From NCBI RefSeq assembly GCF_013032005.1, contig NZ_WQBE01000002.1, forward strand, positions 1 through 64,000: 64,000 bases of DNA. The letters are read 5' to 3'. Origin of the DNA: Ruegeria atlantica. GTDB lineage: Bacteria; Pseudomonadota; Alphaproteobacteria; Rhodobacterales; Rhodobacteraceae. Each line of letters begins with the position of its first letter. Position 1 is the first letter of the stretch. Positions 37,544 through 47,173 of this stretch are shown piece after piece. Position numbers and translations under genes: made by a program. Below the pieces are notes generated by a model. It searched no databases. It was not told the DNA's origin and saw only the letters and a program-made list of their open reading frames with translations.

Positions 37544-38572
37544 ATGTTTCTGATCGGATTTCTAAGTCTGGCCGCTGTCGGTGGCGCAGCCTTTGCCATG
37601 AGCGACGCGTTTGTCCCCGAAGACACGCCCGAAGATGATGACAGCATTGACGATCAGCCTGATGAGGTCTCTGACGGCAAGTACCTTGAGATCGACGAAA
37701 CCGACGAAGACCCGACCACGTCCCAAGACACCGCGGAAGAACAGGAACCATCGACCGGAACCATCCTGTCCGAATTCGAAGGCGATCTGGTCATTGCCGG
37801 AACCGAAGAGGCGGATGTGCTGACCGGTCAGGACGGGGACGACCAAGTCAATGGATATAGTGGGGATGACACCATCGACGGCGGTGCCGGCAATGACGTG
37901 CTGTTCGCCGGTGAAGGGGCGGATTTCGTGTCAGGAGGCGCGGGCGACGATATTCTGCATGGCGAGGACGGGGATGACCTGCTGACCGGGGGTGAAGACG
38001 ATGACATGCTTTATGGTCATTCCGGCGCAGATCAGCTGGAAGGGAGCGAGGGTGAAGATACGCTCTATGGCGGGCAGGACGATGACACGTTGGACGGTGG
38101 TGAAGGCGATGATGCACTGCACGGCGGGTATGGCGACGACATACTGGACGGCGGCACGGGTGAGGATGTTCTTTTTGGCGGCGACGGCGACGACATATTG
38201 AACGGCGAAGAAGAAGTAGACGCTGTCGATTTCCTGAACGGCGGCGATGGCGAGGATACCATTCTGGCCGATAGCGGCGACATCGTCACCGGCGGCGACG
38301 GCGCGGATGAGATTATCCTGACCCCCGAAGCCGAGGATGAAGCGGTGACCGTGATGGATTTCCAACCCGGCCAGGACAAGCTGTTTGTATCATGGGATGG
38401 TCAGGAAGACCCCGACATTCAGATCGAAACTGACGCTGAAAACGAGAATCTGACACATGTGCTGATCGACGGGCAGGATGTGGCGCAGCTGCTGGGGGTC
38501 GAAGGGTTGACTGCCGACGACATTCAGCTGATCTCTGAGATCGATCTGGCACAGCTGGTCGCATTGGGCTGA
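37544..38572 (+). CDS. RTX (hemolysin-type calcium-binding) repeat protein
   Basis: A 342-residue, very acidic protein. Residues 1-20 form one hydrophobic helix (MFLIGFLSLAAVGGAAFAM), an anchor or signal; residues 22-75 are a Asp/Glu/Pro/Thr-rich linker. Residues 90-245 carry about fifteen GGxGxDxLx nonapeptides (for example GGAGNDVLFAGEGADFVSGG), which coil around calcium. The C-terminal tail (VTVMDFQPGQDKLFVSWDG, then a hydrophobic end) resembles type I secretion signals. Both an N-terminal helix and a type I-like tail are present, so the export route is unclear. GGAGGG precedes the ATG. Confidence 0.85.
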   Translation: MFLIGFLSLAAVGGAAFAMSDAFVPEDTPEDDDSIDDQPDEVSDGKYLEIDETDEDPTTSQDTAEEQEPSTGTILSEFEGDLVIAGTEEADVLTGQDGDDQVNGYSGDDTIDGGAGNDVLFAGEGADFVSGGAGDDILHGEDGDDLLTGGEDDDMLYGHSGADQLEGSEGEDTLYGGQDDDTLDGGEGDDALHGGYGDDILDGGTGEDVLFGGDGDDILNGEEEVDAVDFLNGGDGEDTILADSGDIVTGGDGADEIILTPEAEDEAVTVMDFQPGQDKLFVSWDGQEDPDIQIETDAENENLTHVLIDGQDVAQLLGVEGLTADDIQLISEIDLAQLVALG

Positions 38573-38716
38573 GCCCGAAGAATCCTTTTGCCATTCGCCA
38601 AAAATACGCTTATACGCGCGCATCCGCATCGGAATCGGTGCGGTCTTCTCCATGGGCCTGTGCTGGACGACATCCCGGCCTGCGCCATCAACTCTAACCT
38701 TTTAAAGGAGACCCCG

Positions 38717-38986
38717 ATGTCGATTACTGCCGCTGAAAAAGCACGCGTTATGAAAGAATTCGCAACCAAGGACGGCGACACCGGTTCGCCAGAAGTCCAA
38801 GTTGCCATCCTGACCTCGCGCATCACCACCCTGACCGAGCACTTCAAGACCCACAAAAAAGACAACCACGGTCGTCGCGGTCTGCTGAAAATGGTCGCCC
38901 AGCGCCGTAAGCTGCTGGACTACCTGAAGGGCAAGGAAGAAGCACGCTATCAGGACCTGATCAAAAAGCTGGGCATCCGCCGCTAA
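38717..38986 (+). CDS. rpsO: 30S ribosomal protein S15
   Basis: An 89-residue S15, exactly the usual length. [20 protein letters not shown] and [20 protein letters not shown] are the conserved rRNA-binding helices. The start at 38717 has AAAGGAG at good spacing; the longer open frame upstream is not coding. In most relatives pnp follows directly; here pnp is about 4.3 kb further on. Confidence 0.97.
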   Translation: MSITAAEKARVMKEFATKDGDTGSPEVQVAILTSRITTLTEHFKTHKKDNHGRRGLLKMVAQRRKLLDYLKGKEEARYQDLIKKLGIRR

Positions 38987-39017
38987 GATCGGACTGTACA
39001 GCTGGTACAATTCAGAC

Positions 39018-39044
39018 GCCCGCCTTTTTGGCGGGCTTTTTTTT
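39018..39044 (+). terminator. Rho-independent terminator after rpsO
   Basis: GCCCGCC (39018-39024), TTTTT loop, GGCGGGC (39030-39036), then a run of eight T. Confidence 0.9.
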
Positions 39045-39240
39045 GTTTTACCCTTGCCAGTGATGGTAAAGCGCATGAATCGCGAACGTGCTGAAACGGA
39101 TACAGTTTTTCTTTACACTTCGCCAACCTTAGCGTCGGAACACACTTTCCCGATGCCGCGAAATGACCTCATTGCGGCCTTGATTGAACCCCCGCACATG
39201 GATTTTGTGTCCGCGTAAGATTTGGGACCGAAGAAATTAA

Positions 39241-40362
39241 ATGACAGACTTCAGCATCAGTGGTGGTGGCTCCACCGACTTTACAGATACGTCCCCTGGT
39301 GGCGGATTCGTTATTGACTTCGATAGTCTGGACAACAGTTTCAGTCTTCAGATCAATGACGTCGATCTGTTTGTCGGCGGGCCTGCCGGAGCCCCAAATG
39401 AGCTTCAATTTCAGATACCTGGAACCGCGGGCCAAACGGTTCAGTTTGCTGACGGTGACAGGTATGAGATCGACACACCTGCCGTTTGGCAGCTGGGAAA
39501 CACGAATGGGGAGCCCGTCGTCCGGTTAGAGGTAAATCCGGACGGAACCATCGCGCTGTTTGGTGTGAAGGTGAACAATGGGCCGCTGGAACCGCTGGCG
39601 CTGTTCAATGGATTGACCGTAAACACCGATGCAATTGCTGCGGCTTGGAATGATAGCGGGCAAAACGAAATTGACATCAACCAGTCACAAACGGGCCCAA
39701 CAAACGCAAGCGGCGAGTTTGTGGACGTGCTATGCTTTGCGTCCGGAACCTTTATTGAAACGCTTCATGGTCCAAGGCGGGTCGAGGACCTGCAAGTGTC
39801 AGATCAGGTTCTGACCTATGATCATGGCCATAAACCTATCCGATGGATCGGGTCACGCTGTCTCAGCAACGCTGAACTTGAGGCCCAGCCGAGACTTAAA
39901 CCGATTTTGATCCGCGCTGGTGCCTTGGGGGCAGGATACCCCAAGCAGGATCTTGTCGTCTCACCACAGCATCGTGTTCTTGTTTCCTCAACGGTCGCTC
40001 TGCGCATGTTTGATTGTAAGGATATCTTGATCCCGGCGAACAAGCTTCTTCCGCTTGACGGCGTTGAGACACTGGAAAACACATCAGACGGGGTGGTGTA
40101 TTTCCATCTTCTGTTCGATACGCATGAAATCATCTGGTCCAACGGCACACCAACGGAAAGCCTTTTTACAGGGCCAGAAGCCATAAAATCAGTCTCGGAA
40201 GAGGCCCGGCAAGAGATAATGGATTTGTTTCCCGGATGCGGCGACCCGCAGGTTCGGGCGCTGTCGGCACGTTATATTCCCCAAAAGGGCAAACAAATGC
40301 GAAAGCTTGTCCAGCGGCATCAGAGCAATCAAAAACCTCTGTTCGGCGAATTCCCCGCTTAG
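39241..40362 (+). CDS. Hint-domain (Hedgehog/intein) protein
   Basis: A 373-residue protein. Residues 1-160 are Gly/Asp/Thr-rich with beta-strand character and no recognised family. Residues 163-310 are a Hint_2 domain: the nucleophile C165 in VLCFASGTFIETLHG, RVEDLQVSDQVLTYDHG, and SPQHRVLVSS with H244. There is no C-extein HN motif, so it would cleave rather than splice. Such proteins are abundant in roseobacters and often exported by type I systems. Codon use and GC look lower than neighbours, suggesting transfer. It separates rpsO from pnp. No ribosome site of normal strength precedes the ATG. Confidence 0.82.
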   Translation: MTDFSISGGGSTDFTDTSPGGGFVIDFDSLDNSFSLQINDVDLFVGGPAGAPNELQFQIPGTAGQTVQFADGDRYEIDTPAVWQLGNTNGEPVVRLEVNPDGTIALFGVKVNNGPLEPLALFNGLTVNTDAIAAAWNDSGQNEIDINQSQTGPTNASGEFVDVLCFASGTFIETLHGPRRVEDLQVSDQVLTYDHGHKPIRWIGSRCLSNAELEAQPRLKPILIRAGALGAGYPKQDLVVSPQHRVLVSSTVALRMFDCKDILIPANKLLPLDGVETLENTSDGVVYFHLLFDTHEIIWSNGTPTESLFTGPEAIKSVSEEARQEIMDLFPGCGDPQVRALSARYIPQKGKQMRKLVQRHQSNQKPLFGEFPA

Positions 40363-40428
40363 AATTCTTCTGTTTGATAGCAAAACAAAGCTTTCAGATT
40401 TTAGGCCGAGAACCGACCTAAGGCGCAA

Positions 40429-40457
40429 CAAAAAAAACGCCCGCCTGATGGCGAGCG
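40429..40457 (-). terminator. Rho-independent terminator for the BCCT gene
   Basis: On the minus strand CGCTCGCC, loop ATCA, GGCGGGCG (one G-U pair) and a run of T. It lies 24 bases beyond the transporter stop codon. Confidence 0.85.
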
Positions 40458-40480
40458 CTACCGTTGTGTCAGGTATTACC

Positions 40481-42082
40481 TCACATCTTCGCCTTCTCTG
40501 ATTTCAGTGCCAGCCATAGGCAATAGCACATGATCAGAACCACCAGCGTGAAGGGGATACCTGTCGACACCGCTGCGCCTTGCAAGGCGGCAAGGCCACC
40601 GCCAAGCAGCAACGCGATGGCGACCAGACCTTCGAGCGTACACCAGAACACGCGCTGGATGACGGGGGCGTCCATCTTGCCGCCCGCCGTGATCGTGTCG
40701 ATCACCAGCGAACCCGAGTCCGACGAGGTCACAAAGAACACCACGATCAGGACCAGCGCGATGGGGGCCACGATGCTATACAGCGGCAGCTCTTTCAGGA
40801 AGCCGAACAGCGCGCCTTCGGGGGCATAACTGTCGATCACCGTGGCGCGAACACCTTCCGCTCCGCCTGCGTTCAGCATGTCGATGGCTGCGCCGCCAAA
40901 TGTCGACATCCACAGGGCGCAAACCGCTGTCGGCGCAAGCAGGGCGCAGATGACGAATTCACGTACCGTGCGGCCCTTCGAGATACGGGCAATAAACATG
41001 CCCACAAACGGTGACCATGCGATCCACCACGCCCAGTAGAAGGTGGTCCAGCCATGGAAGTAGCTGGTATCCTCACGTCCGAACGGGTTGGACAGCGCTG
41101 GAAGGTGCAGCACATAATCTGTCATCACGTTGAAATACCGTGAGATGGCTGTGCCAATTCCGGTGACAACAATGACAAAAATGAACAGCCCTACAGCCAT
41201 GATCATGTTGATCTCACTCAGCCGTTTGACGCCTGCATCCATACCCATCAGGACCGAGCCCAGTGCAATCATGGTGATGCCAATAATAAGCAGGACAACG
41301 ACGGTCGGGCTGGATTCAATGCCGAACACTTCGTACAGCCCCGCCGCAACCTGCTGCGCGCCCAGACCCAATGATGTGGTCAGGCCGAACAGGGTGGCAA
41401 AGACGGCCAGCGTATCGATGAAATGGCCCCACCAGCCCCAGACACGTTCACCCAGGATCGGGTAGAACGCAGACCGAAGGGTCAACGGCAGGCCCAGGTT
41501 GTAGCTGAAGATCGCAAGGCTAAGACCCACTGCGGCGTAAACCGCCCAACCTTCAAGACCCCAGTGGTGAATGGTACCAACGACACCAGCATATTCATTT
41601 CCGGGTACCGCGATATCAATGCCTAGTGGCACGGCGTTGCCATCTTCGGCAAAGTTGTAATAGACCGGCTCCATCACGCCAAAGAACAGCAGGCCGATGC
41701 CGATACCGGCAGCGAACATCATCGCGATCCAGCCAGCATAGGAATAGTCGGGTTTGGCGTCCTTGCCGCCGATCCGGACCTTGCCCACGGGCAGGATGAT
41801 CAGCACCAGGCAGAACAGAGTAATCGCGTCCACAGACAGGACCAGGAACCAATCAAACGTGCTTGTCAGCCAGGGCCGGAGCCAGCCAAAGAACGTCGCT
41901 GCGGCCTCTTGGTTGGCTAAGGCGATCAGAACAAAGGCAAAGATCAGGATACTTGAGATCAGAAAGACCGGGTTGTGGATATCCAGACCGAAGGGCCGGA
42001 CGTTATCCTGTCCAAGCTCATATTCGGTCTCGAAATCGTAGATCCGTGGATCCGGATCCAGCATTTTCTTGGTTTGTGCCAT
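40481..42082 (-). CDS. BCCT family transporter (betaine/choline/DMSP type)
   Basis: A 533-residue transporter with about twelve membrane segments. Family blocks are FAAGIGIGLLFFGVMEPVYY, HHWGLEGWAVYAAVGLSLAI, FYWAWWIAWSPFVGMFIARI and SKGRTVREF, and TSSDSGSLVIDTITAGG. The Trp-rich box is the quaternary-ammonium site. Likely substrates are glycine betaine, choline, carnitine or DMSP; sequence does not discriminate. The ATG at 42082 follows GAGGG. It faces a plus-strand Hint gene and stands within the interrupted rpsO-pnp interval. Confidence 0.92.
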   Translation of the reverse strand: MAQTKKMLDPDPRIYDFETEYELGQDNVRPFGLDIHNPVFLISSILIFAFVLIALANQEAAATFFGWLRPWLTSTFDWFLVLSVDAITLFCLVLIILPVGKVRIGGKDAKPDYSYAGWIAMMFAAGIGIGLLFFGVMEPVYYNFAEDGNAVPLGIDIAVPGNEYAGVVGTIHHWGLEGWAVYAAVGLSLAIFSYNLGLPLTLRSAFYPILGERVWGWWGHFIDTLAVFATLFGLTTSLGLGAQQVAAGLYEVFGIESSPTVVVLLIIGITMIALGSVLMGMDAGVKRLSEINMIMAVGLFIFVIVVTGIGTAISRYFNVMTDYVLHLPALSNPFGREDTSYFHGWTTFYWAWWIAWSPFVGMFIARISKGRTVREFVICALLAPTAVCALWMSTFGGAAIDMLNAGGAEGVRATVIDSYAPEGALFGFLKELPLYSIVAPIALVLIVVFFVTSSDSGSLVIDTITAGGKMDAPVIQRVFWCTLEGLVAIALLLGGGLAALQGAAVSTGIPFTLVVLIMCYCLWLALKSEKAKM

Positions 42083-42279
42083 TCGACTTTCCCTCAGTTT
42101 GCTGCGTGCAAACGCCAAGGTCTTCGGTCGGTGGACGGCAAGTTTTCTGGTTTTCCCTTGGCGCGTTTCCCGTCATGTCGACCGCGAGTCTTCTGGTAAG
42201 AGCTTACACGATCATCAAAATTTCGCAAAATCCACGCAATTCTTGGGGTTTTACTGCCAAAAACGAAAAAATCGGGCAA

Positions 42280-43041
42280 TTAATCCTGTAACGGCGCCCC
42301 ACGGGTTTTACGACTGCCCGCCGCGCGCAACCGGTCCTTGAGGGTTGGCGTCCAGGTGGATTGACCTTCTTTGTTTTCCAGCGTCTCGACTAGATCGGCA
42401 TCCAACCGGAACGTGGCGCGCATCGACACCAACCCGTCAACAACGTTCATCACTTGATCCGTAGGATCAATGGCTAGTTTCCCGGTCAGGCGCACCGGCT
42501 CATGCGTATAGGCGGGTGTCCAGCCGTTGCGCAATTTCACCCGGATCATCTGGTTCGGCGCGGGCGGTGGCAGGTGACTGCACATGCCGGGCTTAGGCAC
42601 CAGATAGGCCACCGATTGGCCATCTTCATCCGATGGCGCAGGAATGGCATAACCCATCAGGGTCACCGTCTGACCGTCAAGACCCGGATTGCCGCTTGTG
42701 TTGGCTCTGTTTCGGCGCTCGGACACGTATTCGCGCTGGGACAGCAGCCAGTCGACGTCAATCTGGTCGGCGGCAAGGGCATCTTCGGTTTCCATCAGAA
42801 GTGTTTGCCATTTCTGGCGGTCTTCCGCGCTGCCGACGTCTTGCTGCAACCTGCCGCGCAGGCGGACCGCGAATAACAGATCATCAAATTGCTCGGGGGT
42901 AAGCGCGCGAAACGGGTCGTCATAGGTCTGGACCGACGGGTCCGGCAGCGCGGCCCAATCCAACGCAGCACCTGGCCCGGCCGAAACCGGGCCGATGAAA
43001 CCCAGCAATGCCAGCGGTATAATCTTTAGCCAGGCCGTCAT
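42280..43041 (-). CDS. Exported DUF3299 protein
   Basis: A 253-residue protein with a signal peptide (MTAWLKIIPLALLGFIGPVSA). The C-terminal half has VTLMGYAIPAPSDEDGQSV, YLVPKPGMCSHLPPPAPNQM and IRVKLRNGWTP, the DUF3299 signature; the family is periplasmic and often linked to copper or transport operons, without proven function. The start at 43041 has GGAGA at 8-base spacing; an ATG 6 bases upstream is too close to it. Confidence 0.85.
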   Translation of the reverse strand: MTAWLKIIPLALLGFIGPVSAGPGAALDWAALPDPSVQTYDDPFRALTPEQFDDLLFAVRLRGRLQQDVGSAEDRQKWQTLLMETEDALAADQIDVDWLLSQREYVSERRNRANTSGNPGLDGQTVTLMGYAIPAPSDEDGQSVAYLVPKPGMCSHLPPPAPNQMIRVKLRNGWTPAYTHEPVRLTGKLAIDPTDQVMNVVDGLVSMRATFRLDADLVETLENKEGQSTWTPTLKDRLRAAGSRKTRGAPLQD

Positions 43042-43253
43042 CTGCATTCTCCGCCCGAAACCCGAAATGCCCCCGTACCTTAGCGGCCTGTACCACCCCA
43101 GGTCCATGCCGGCATCATCACGAATTCAGCAGGGCGGCAGACCGCCAACCCGGTTCGGTTTCGCTTTCCTTTGGGCGCAATCTCATGTATGCGCGCGATA
43201 TCTGAGACGTTGTGCCCTGACCCTGGCACTCAGACGAAAGTTAAAATGGGGTC

Positions 43254-43308
43254 GGCGGCAATGGGGCCGCCATGCAAACGGGAGACCCGGAGGGCCGGGA
43301 GTGCTCCC
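43254..43308 (+). promoter_or_regulatory. Stem-loops in the pnp leader
   Basis: Hairpin 1: GGCGGC (43254-43259), six-base loop, GCCGCC (43266-43271). Hairpin 2: GGGAG-A-CCCGG (43280-43290), loop AGGG, CCGGG-AGTG-CTCCC (43295-43308). Hairpin 2 ends five bases before the pnp ribosome site. In E. coli the pnp leader is an RNase III/PNPase autoregulation target; a similar role here is inferred. Confidence 0.6.
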
Positions 43309-43323
43309 ATCTAGGATACGCAT

Positions 43324-45474
43324 ATGTTTGATGTAACAAAGAAATCTATGCAGTGGGGCGAAGAGACGCTGACACTGGAAACCGGCAAAGTTGCCCGTCA
43401 GGCGGACGGCAGCGTGATTGCCACGCTGGGCGAGACCAGCGTTATGGCAAACGTGACCTTTGCGCGGGCACAAAAACCCGGTCAGGACTTTTTCCCGCTG
43501 ACCGTGCATTATCAGGAAAAATACTATGCCGCCGGTAAGGTTCCGGGTGGCTTCTTCAAGCGCGAGGCGCGCCCGACCGAGAAAGAGACGCTGACCGCGC
43601 GTCTGATCGACCGTCCGATCCGCCCGCTGTTTGTTGACGGCTTCAAAAACGAAGTTCTGGTGATGTGCACCGTGCTAAGCCACGATCTGGTCAACGACCC
43701 CGACATCGTCGCGATGATCGCTGCGTCGGCTGCGCTGACCATTTCCGGTGCGCCGTTCCGTGGCCCGATCGCCGGTGCCCGTGTTGGGTTTGAGGATGGC
43801 GAATACGTCCTGAACCCGACCGTGGACGATATGCAGGACCTGCGCCTGAACCCCGAACAGCGTCTTGACCTGGTTGTTGCCGGCACCAAAGACGCCGTGA
43901 TGATGGTGGAATCGGAAGCCTACGAGCTGTCCGAAGCGGAAATGCTGGGCGCGGTTAACTTTGCGCATGAGCAGATCCAGCCGGTCATCGACCTGATCAT
44001 CTCGCTGGCTGAAGAGGCCGCGAAAGAGCCGTTCGATTTCCAGGCGCCGGATTACTCCGAACTGTCAGCTGCCGTTAAGGCCGCCGGTGAAGAGCAGATG
44101 CGCGCCGCATTCGCAATCACCGACAAGCAGGAGCGCACGGCTGCTGTTGCCGCTGCCCGTGAAGCGATCAAGGAAGCACTGACCGAGGAACAGCTGGAAG
44201 ACGGCAACCTCGGTTCCGCGATGAAAAAGCTGGAAGCAGGTATTCTTCGCGGCGACGTCGTCAAAGGCGGCAAGCGGATCGATGGTCGCTCGACCACCGA
44301 TATCCGTTCGATCGTTGCGGAAACCTCGATGCTGCCGCGTACGCACGGTTCCGCCCTGTTCACCCGTGGTGAGACACAGGCGCTGGCCGTGACCACGCTG
44401 GGCACCGGCGACGACGAACAGTTCATCGACGCGCTGCATGGCAACTTCAAATCGAACTTCCTGCTGCACTACAACTTCCCTCCGTATTCGGTAGGTGAAG
44501 TTGGCCGCGTTGGTGGCCCCGGCCGTCGTGAGATCGGCCACGGCAAGCTGGCTTGGCGCGCCCTGCAGGCGGTACTGCCTGCGGCGACCGACTTCCCCTA
44601 CACGATCCGCATCGTGTCGGAGATCACTGAATCCAACGGCTCCAGCTCGATGGCGTCGGTCTGCGGCGGCTCGCTGTCGATGATGGATGCGGGCGTTCCG
44701 CTGAAAGCCCCGGTTGCCGGTGTGGCCATGGGTCTGATCCTGGAAGATGACGGCGACTATGCCATCCTGTCCGACATTCTGGGTGACGAAGACCACCTGG
44801 GCGACATGGACTTCAAGGTTGCGGGTACCGAAAACGGCATCACCTCGCTGCAGATGGACATCAAGGTTGCGGGCATCACGCCCGAGATCATGGAGAAAGC
44901 CCTGGCGCAAGCCAAGGACGGCCGGATGCACATCCTGGGTGAGATGGGCAAAGCCCTGTCCGAGACCAACGAATTCTCGGTCCACGCCCCACGCATCGAG
45001 ACCATGAACATCCCGACCGACAAGATCCGCGAAGTGATCGGCTCGGGCGGTAAGGTCATCCGCGAAATCGTCGAAGTGTCGGGCGCCAAGGTCGACATCA
45101 ACGACGATGGCGTCATCAAGATCGCCTCGCCCGACGGTGAATCTATCCAGAAGGCCTATGACATGATCCATTCGATCGTCGCTGAGCCGGAAGAAGGCCA
45201 GATCTACACCGGCAAAGTGGTCAAGATCGTCGACTTTGGTGCCTTTGTGAACTTCTTTGGCAAGCGCGACGGTCTGGTCCACGTGTCCCAGATCGAAAAC
45301 CGCCGCCTGAACCATCCGTCAGATGTTCTGAAGGAAGGTCAGGAAGTGAAAGTCAAGCTGCTGGGCTTTGACGATCGCGGCAAGGTGCGCCTGTCGATGA
45401 AAGTGGTCGATCAGGAAACCGGTGAAGAGATCGTTCCCGAGAAGAAAGAGAAGAAAGAGGAAAGCGCAGAGTAA
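43324..45474 (+). CDS. pnp: Polynucleotide phosphorylase
   Basis: A 716-residue PNPase: two RNase PH domains (residues 1-225 and 310-540) joined by a helical domain, then KH ([20 protein letters not shown]) and S1 ([20 protein letters not shown]) domains. [26 protein letters not shown] and [20 protein letters not shown] mark the catalytic core. It degrades RNA phosphorolytically and works in the degradosome. The tail is Lys/Glu-rich. The leader has hairpins upstream of AGGAT and the ATG. Confidence 0.97.
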   Translation: MFDVTKKSMQWGEETLTLETGKVARQADGSVIATLGETSVMANVTFARAQKPGQDFFPLTVHYQEKYYAAGKVPGGFFKREARPTEKETLTARLIDRPIRPLFVDGFKNEVLVMCTVLSHDLVNDPDIVAMIAASAALTISGAPFRGPIAGARVGFEDGEYVLNPTVDDMQDLRLNPEQRLDLVVAGTKDAVMMVESEAYELSEAEMLGAVNFAHEQIQPVIDLIISLAEEAAKEPFDFQAPDYSELSAAVKAAGEEQMRAAFAITDKQERTAAVAAAREAIKEALTEEQLEDGNLGSAMKKLEAGILRGDVVKGGKRIDGRSTTDIRSIVAETSMLPRTHGSALFTRGETQALAVTTLGTGDDEQFIDALHGNFKSNFLLHYNFPPYSVGEVGRVGGPGRREIGHGKLAWRALQAVLPAATDFPYTIRIVSEITESNGSSSMASVCGGSLSMMDAGVPLKAPVAGVAMGLILEDDGDYAILSDILGDEDHLGDMDFKVAGTENGITSLQMDIKVAGITPEIMEKALAQAKDGRMHILGEMGKALSETNEFSVHAPRIETMNIPTDKIREVIGSGGKVIREIVEVSGAKVDINDDGVIKIASPDGESIQKAYDMIHSIVAEPEEGQIYTGKVVKIVDFGAFVNFFGKRDGLVHVSQIENRRLNHPSDVLKEGQEVKVKLLGFDDRGKVRLSMKVVDQETGEEIVPEKKEKKEESAE

Positions 45475-45502
45475 TCTGCCTTTCTATTCCGAACAGGAAA
45501 GA

Positions 45503-45529
45503 CCCCGGTTTCAGCCGGGGTTTTTTTTT
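45503..45529 (+). terminator. Rho-independent terminator after pnp
   Basis: CCCCGG (45503-45508), loop TTTCAG, CCGGGG (45515-45520), then nine T. Confidence 0.9.
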
Positions 45530-45598
45530 GTTTGGGTTGCCCTTGAAACGTCCTCGAACCATGGCGACAGTTAAAGAGTTCTTCTGTGAGGCAATGCA

Positions 45599-45937
45599 AT
45601 GATCCTGGAAATTCGTCATTACACGCTGAAACCCGGCCTCCGGGAGGAATTTATTGCGTTTTTTGAAAAGCATAACCGCTCTGCTCTGCGCGATGCAGGC
45701 ATGCTTGTTTTTGGGCCACTCCGCGATCTGGAGGATGCCAACAAAGTACACTGGATGCGCGCTTTCCCCTCTTTGGAAGCAAGAGAGCGGATAAAGAATG
45801 ACTTCTACGAAGGGCCAGTCTGGCACGAGCAGATCGAGCCCATCGCAATGTCAATGATTGCCCATTACGAGGCAGAACTGACCGAGACAACCAACGGGTT
45901 CGAGACATTCAAAGGCGCTCGAACACTCGATATGTAG
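45599..45937 (+). CDS. NIPSNAP family protein
   Basis: A 112-residue ferredoxin-like-fold protein. The opening ILEIRHYTLKPGLREEFIAF and the middle HWMRAFPSLEARERIKNDFY fit NIPSNAP. The family includes putative monooxygenase-like and vesicle-linked proteins; function here is unknown. Its own promoter is likely, as a pnp terminator separates it from pnp. GTGAGGCAA precedes the ATG. Confidence 0.87.
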   Translation: MILEIRHYTLKPGLREEFIAFFEKHNRSALRDAGMLVFGPLRDLEDANKVHWMRAFPSLEARERIKNDFYEGPVWHEQIEPIAMSMIAHYEAELTETTNGFETFKGARTLDM

Positions 45938-45989
45938 TGAGAACTGCGCCGCAATTCGGGTTTTGGACAAATGCGGCGCTGCTCGACAA

Positions 45990-46625
45990 TCAGTGCGCCA
46001 CCCCTGTCGGCCCGTGCTTCATGACATGCCACTGACCGTAGCTGTCGTTCAGGTCCAGTTTGATCGCCGCGTCTGCCTTGGTCGACGCGCTGCCGATCTC
46101 GGCCAGGGTGAATTCGATACCGCCGGGGATATCGATCCGTACGCGATGCGGGCCACCGCCATGCGGTGCCTGAATCGGTTCGCCGGAAGATTTCAGCACA
46201 TCCCCGATGGTGACCTGGGCCGTACGCCCGTCCATGTCCATCTCAAAATCAATCGGCACATACAGAGTCTCGTGAACGTTGTCGCACATCGTACGGAAAA
46301 CGTGCCAGTGGGTCGCCATTTCCTCGGTCTCTTCGCCGTGAAAGACCTTTTCCAATGCGGCGCGTTGGGCGTCCGAGGCACTTGGATCGATGATCACCTG
46401 CATCTCACCGCCGCCCTCGAAAATGGGACCCGGCCAGGCATAGATAAGAGCAGCCTTCGTACCACTTAGATCCGTGTCGCCAAAATGCCCCTTTGAAACT
46501 TCCAACACTTCAAACCCGCGGCAATGGCCATGGGTTGGCAATTCTTCGAACTGGCAAGGGCATGCATACCCGCAGTTGCAGTTCCCAAAAGCATCGCCTT
46601 CAATGTACCAATCAGTAAAACCCAT
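45990..46625 (-). CDS. DUF1326 family protein
   Basis: A 211-residue protein with the DUF1326 opening DWYIEGDAFGNCNCGYACPC; the CxCxxxCxC cluster near residues 16-24 suggests metal or Fe-S binding. Further conserved parts are GHFGDTDLSGTKAALIYAWP and HGGGPHRVRIDIPGG. The family often accompanies a DUF2182 membrane protein, but none is adjacent here. No signal peptide is visible. GGAGAAGACG precedes the ATG. Confidence 0.87.
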   Translation of the reverse strand: MGFTDWYIEGDAFGNCNCGYACPCQFEELPTHGHCRGFEVLEVSKGHFGDTDLSGTKAALIYAWPGPIFEGGGEMQVIIDPSASDAQRAALEKVFHGEETEEMATHWHVFRTMCDNVHETLYVPIDFEMDMDGRTAQVTIGDVLKSSGEPIQAPHGGGPHRVRIDIPGGIEFTLAEIGSASTKADAAIKLDLNDSYGQWHVMKHGPTGVAH

Positions 46626-46771
46626 CGTCTTCTCCTGTTATGCACAGTCTGAAAATCCCGACGTCGTTGGTCGCATGCCTGTAGATTATTCCCCAGATAA
46701 CACCCTACCACAAATTGGTTGCGTTCAGAACCGTAAGGCCCAAATGCCCCTGTTTCGTTGAAATTGCGGCG

Positions 46772-46785
46772 TAAACCTTGGTTTA
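46772..46785. promoter_or_regulatory. Candidate operator upstream of the PepSY-like gene
   Basis: Perfect palindrome TAAACC-TT-GGTTTA, 92 bases upstream of the PepSY-like start and within the gap divergent from the DUF1326 gene. Its regulator is not known; the membrane LuxR gene downstream is a candidate. Confidence 0.45.
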
Positions 46786-46877
46786 AACCCGCCTGTTTCA
46801 ACCAAAATCCAATCGCAGCAGCCGGAGGCCATCCCCAGTTCGATCGCATCGACGCAATGCACAAAAGGAGATGCGAT

Positions 46878-47150
46878 ATGGAAACCTTCAAGATGCTGAC
46901 ACTGACCGGCCTGATCGTAACTGCCCCGGCCCTGGCTCTGGCCAACGTAGGGCTTGGCGACAAACTGGGAACCAACGAGGCCGAAATCCGGTCGACCCTA
47001 GAGGCGCAGGGGTACCAGATCGAAGAGATCGAATTCGAAGATGGTGAGATCGAGGTTGAACTCAGCAAGGATGGCGTGGAAACTGAACTGGTCCTGACCG
47101 AAACGGATGGCGAGGTGACCGCCATCGAAATCGAAAACGACGACGACTGA
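46878..47150 (+). CDS. Small exported acidic protein (PepSY-like)
   Basis: A 90-residue protein with a signal peptide (METFKMLTLTGLIVTAPALALA). The mature part, EAEIRSTLEAQGYQIEEIEF followed by EDGEIEVELSKDG and alternating charged strands, resembles a single PepSY domain. Members inhibit or regulate peptidases or sense envelope conditions. AAAGGAG lies 7 bases before the ATG at 46878. It is 23 bases upstream of a membrane-bound LuxR gene, so the two may act together. Confidence 0.75.
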   Translation: METFKMLTLTGLIVTAPALALANVGLGDKLGTNEAEIRSTLEAQGYQIEEIEFEDGEIEVELSKDGVETELVLTETDGEVTAIEIENDDD

Positions 47151-47173
47151 CCGCGCGATATCAAAGGAGCGCC

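Noticed and set aside
37800..38310. Tandem DNA repeats
   Set aside because: The periodicity comes from the coding of RTX nonapeptides; it is not a CRISPR array or satellite.
40481..42082. Functional link between the BCCT transporter and the tmp operon
   Set aside because: Betaine chemistry fits, but the genes are about 7.5 kb apart, on opposite strands, with unrelated genes between.
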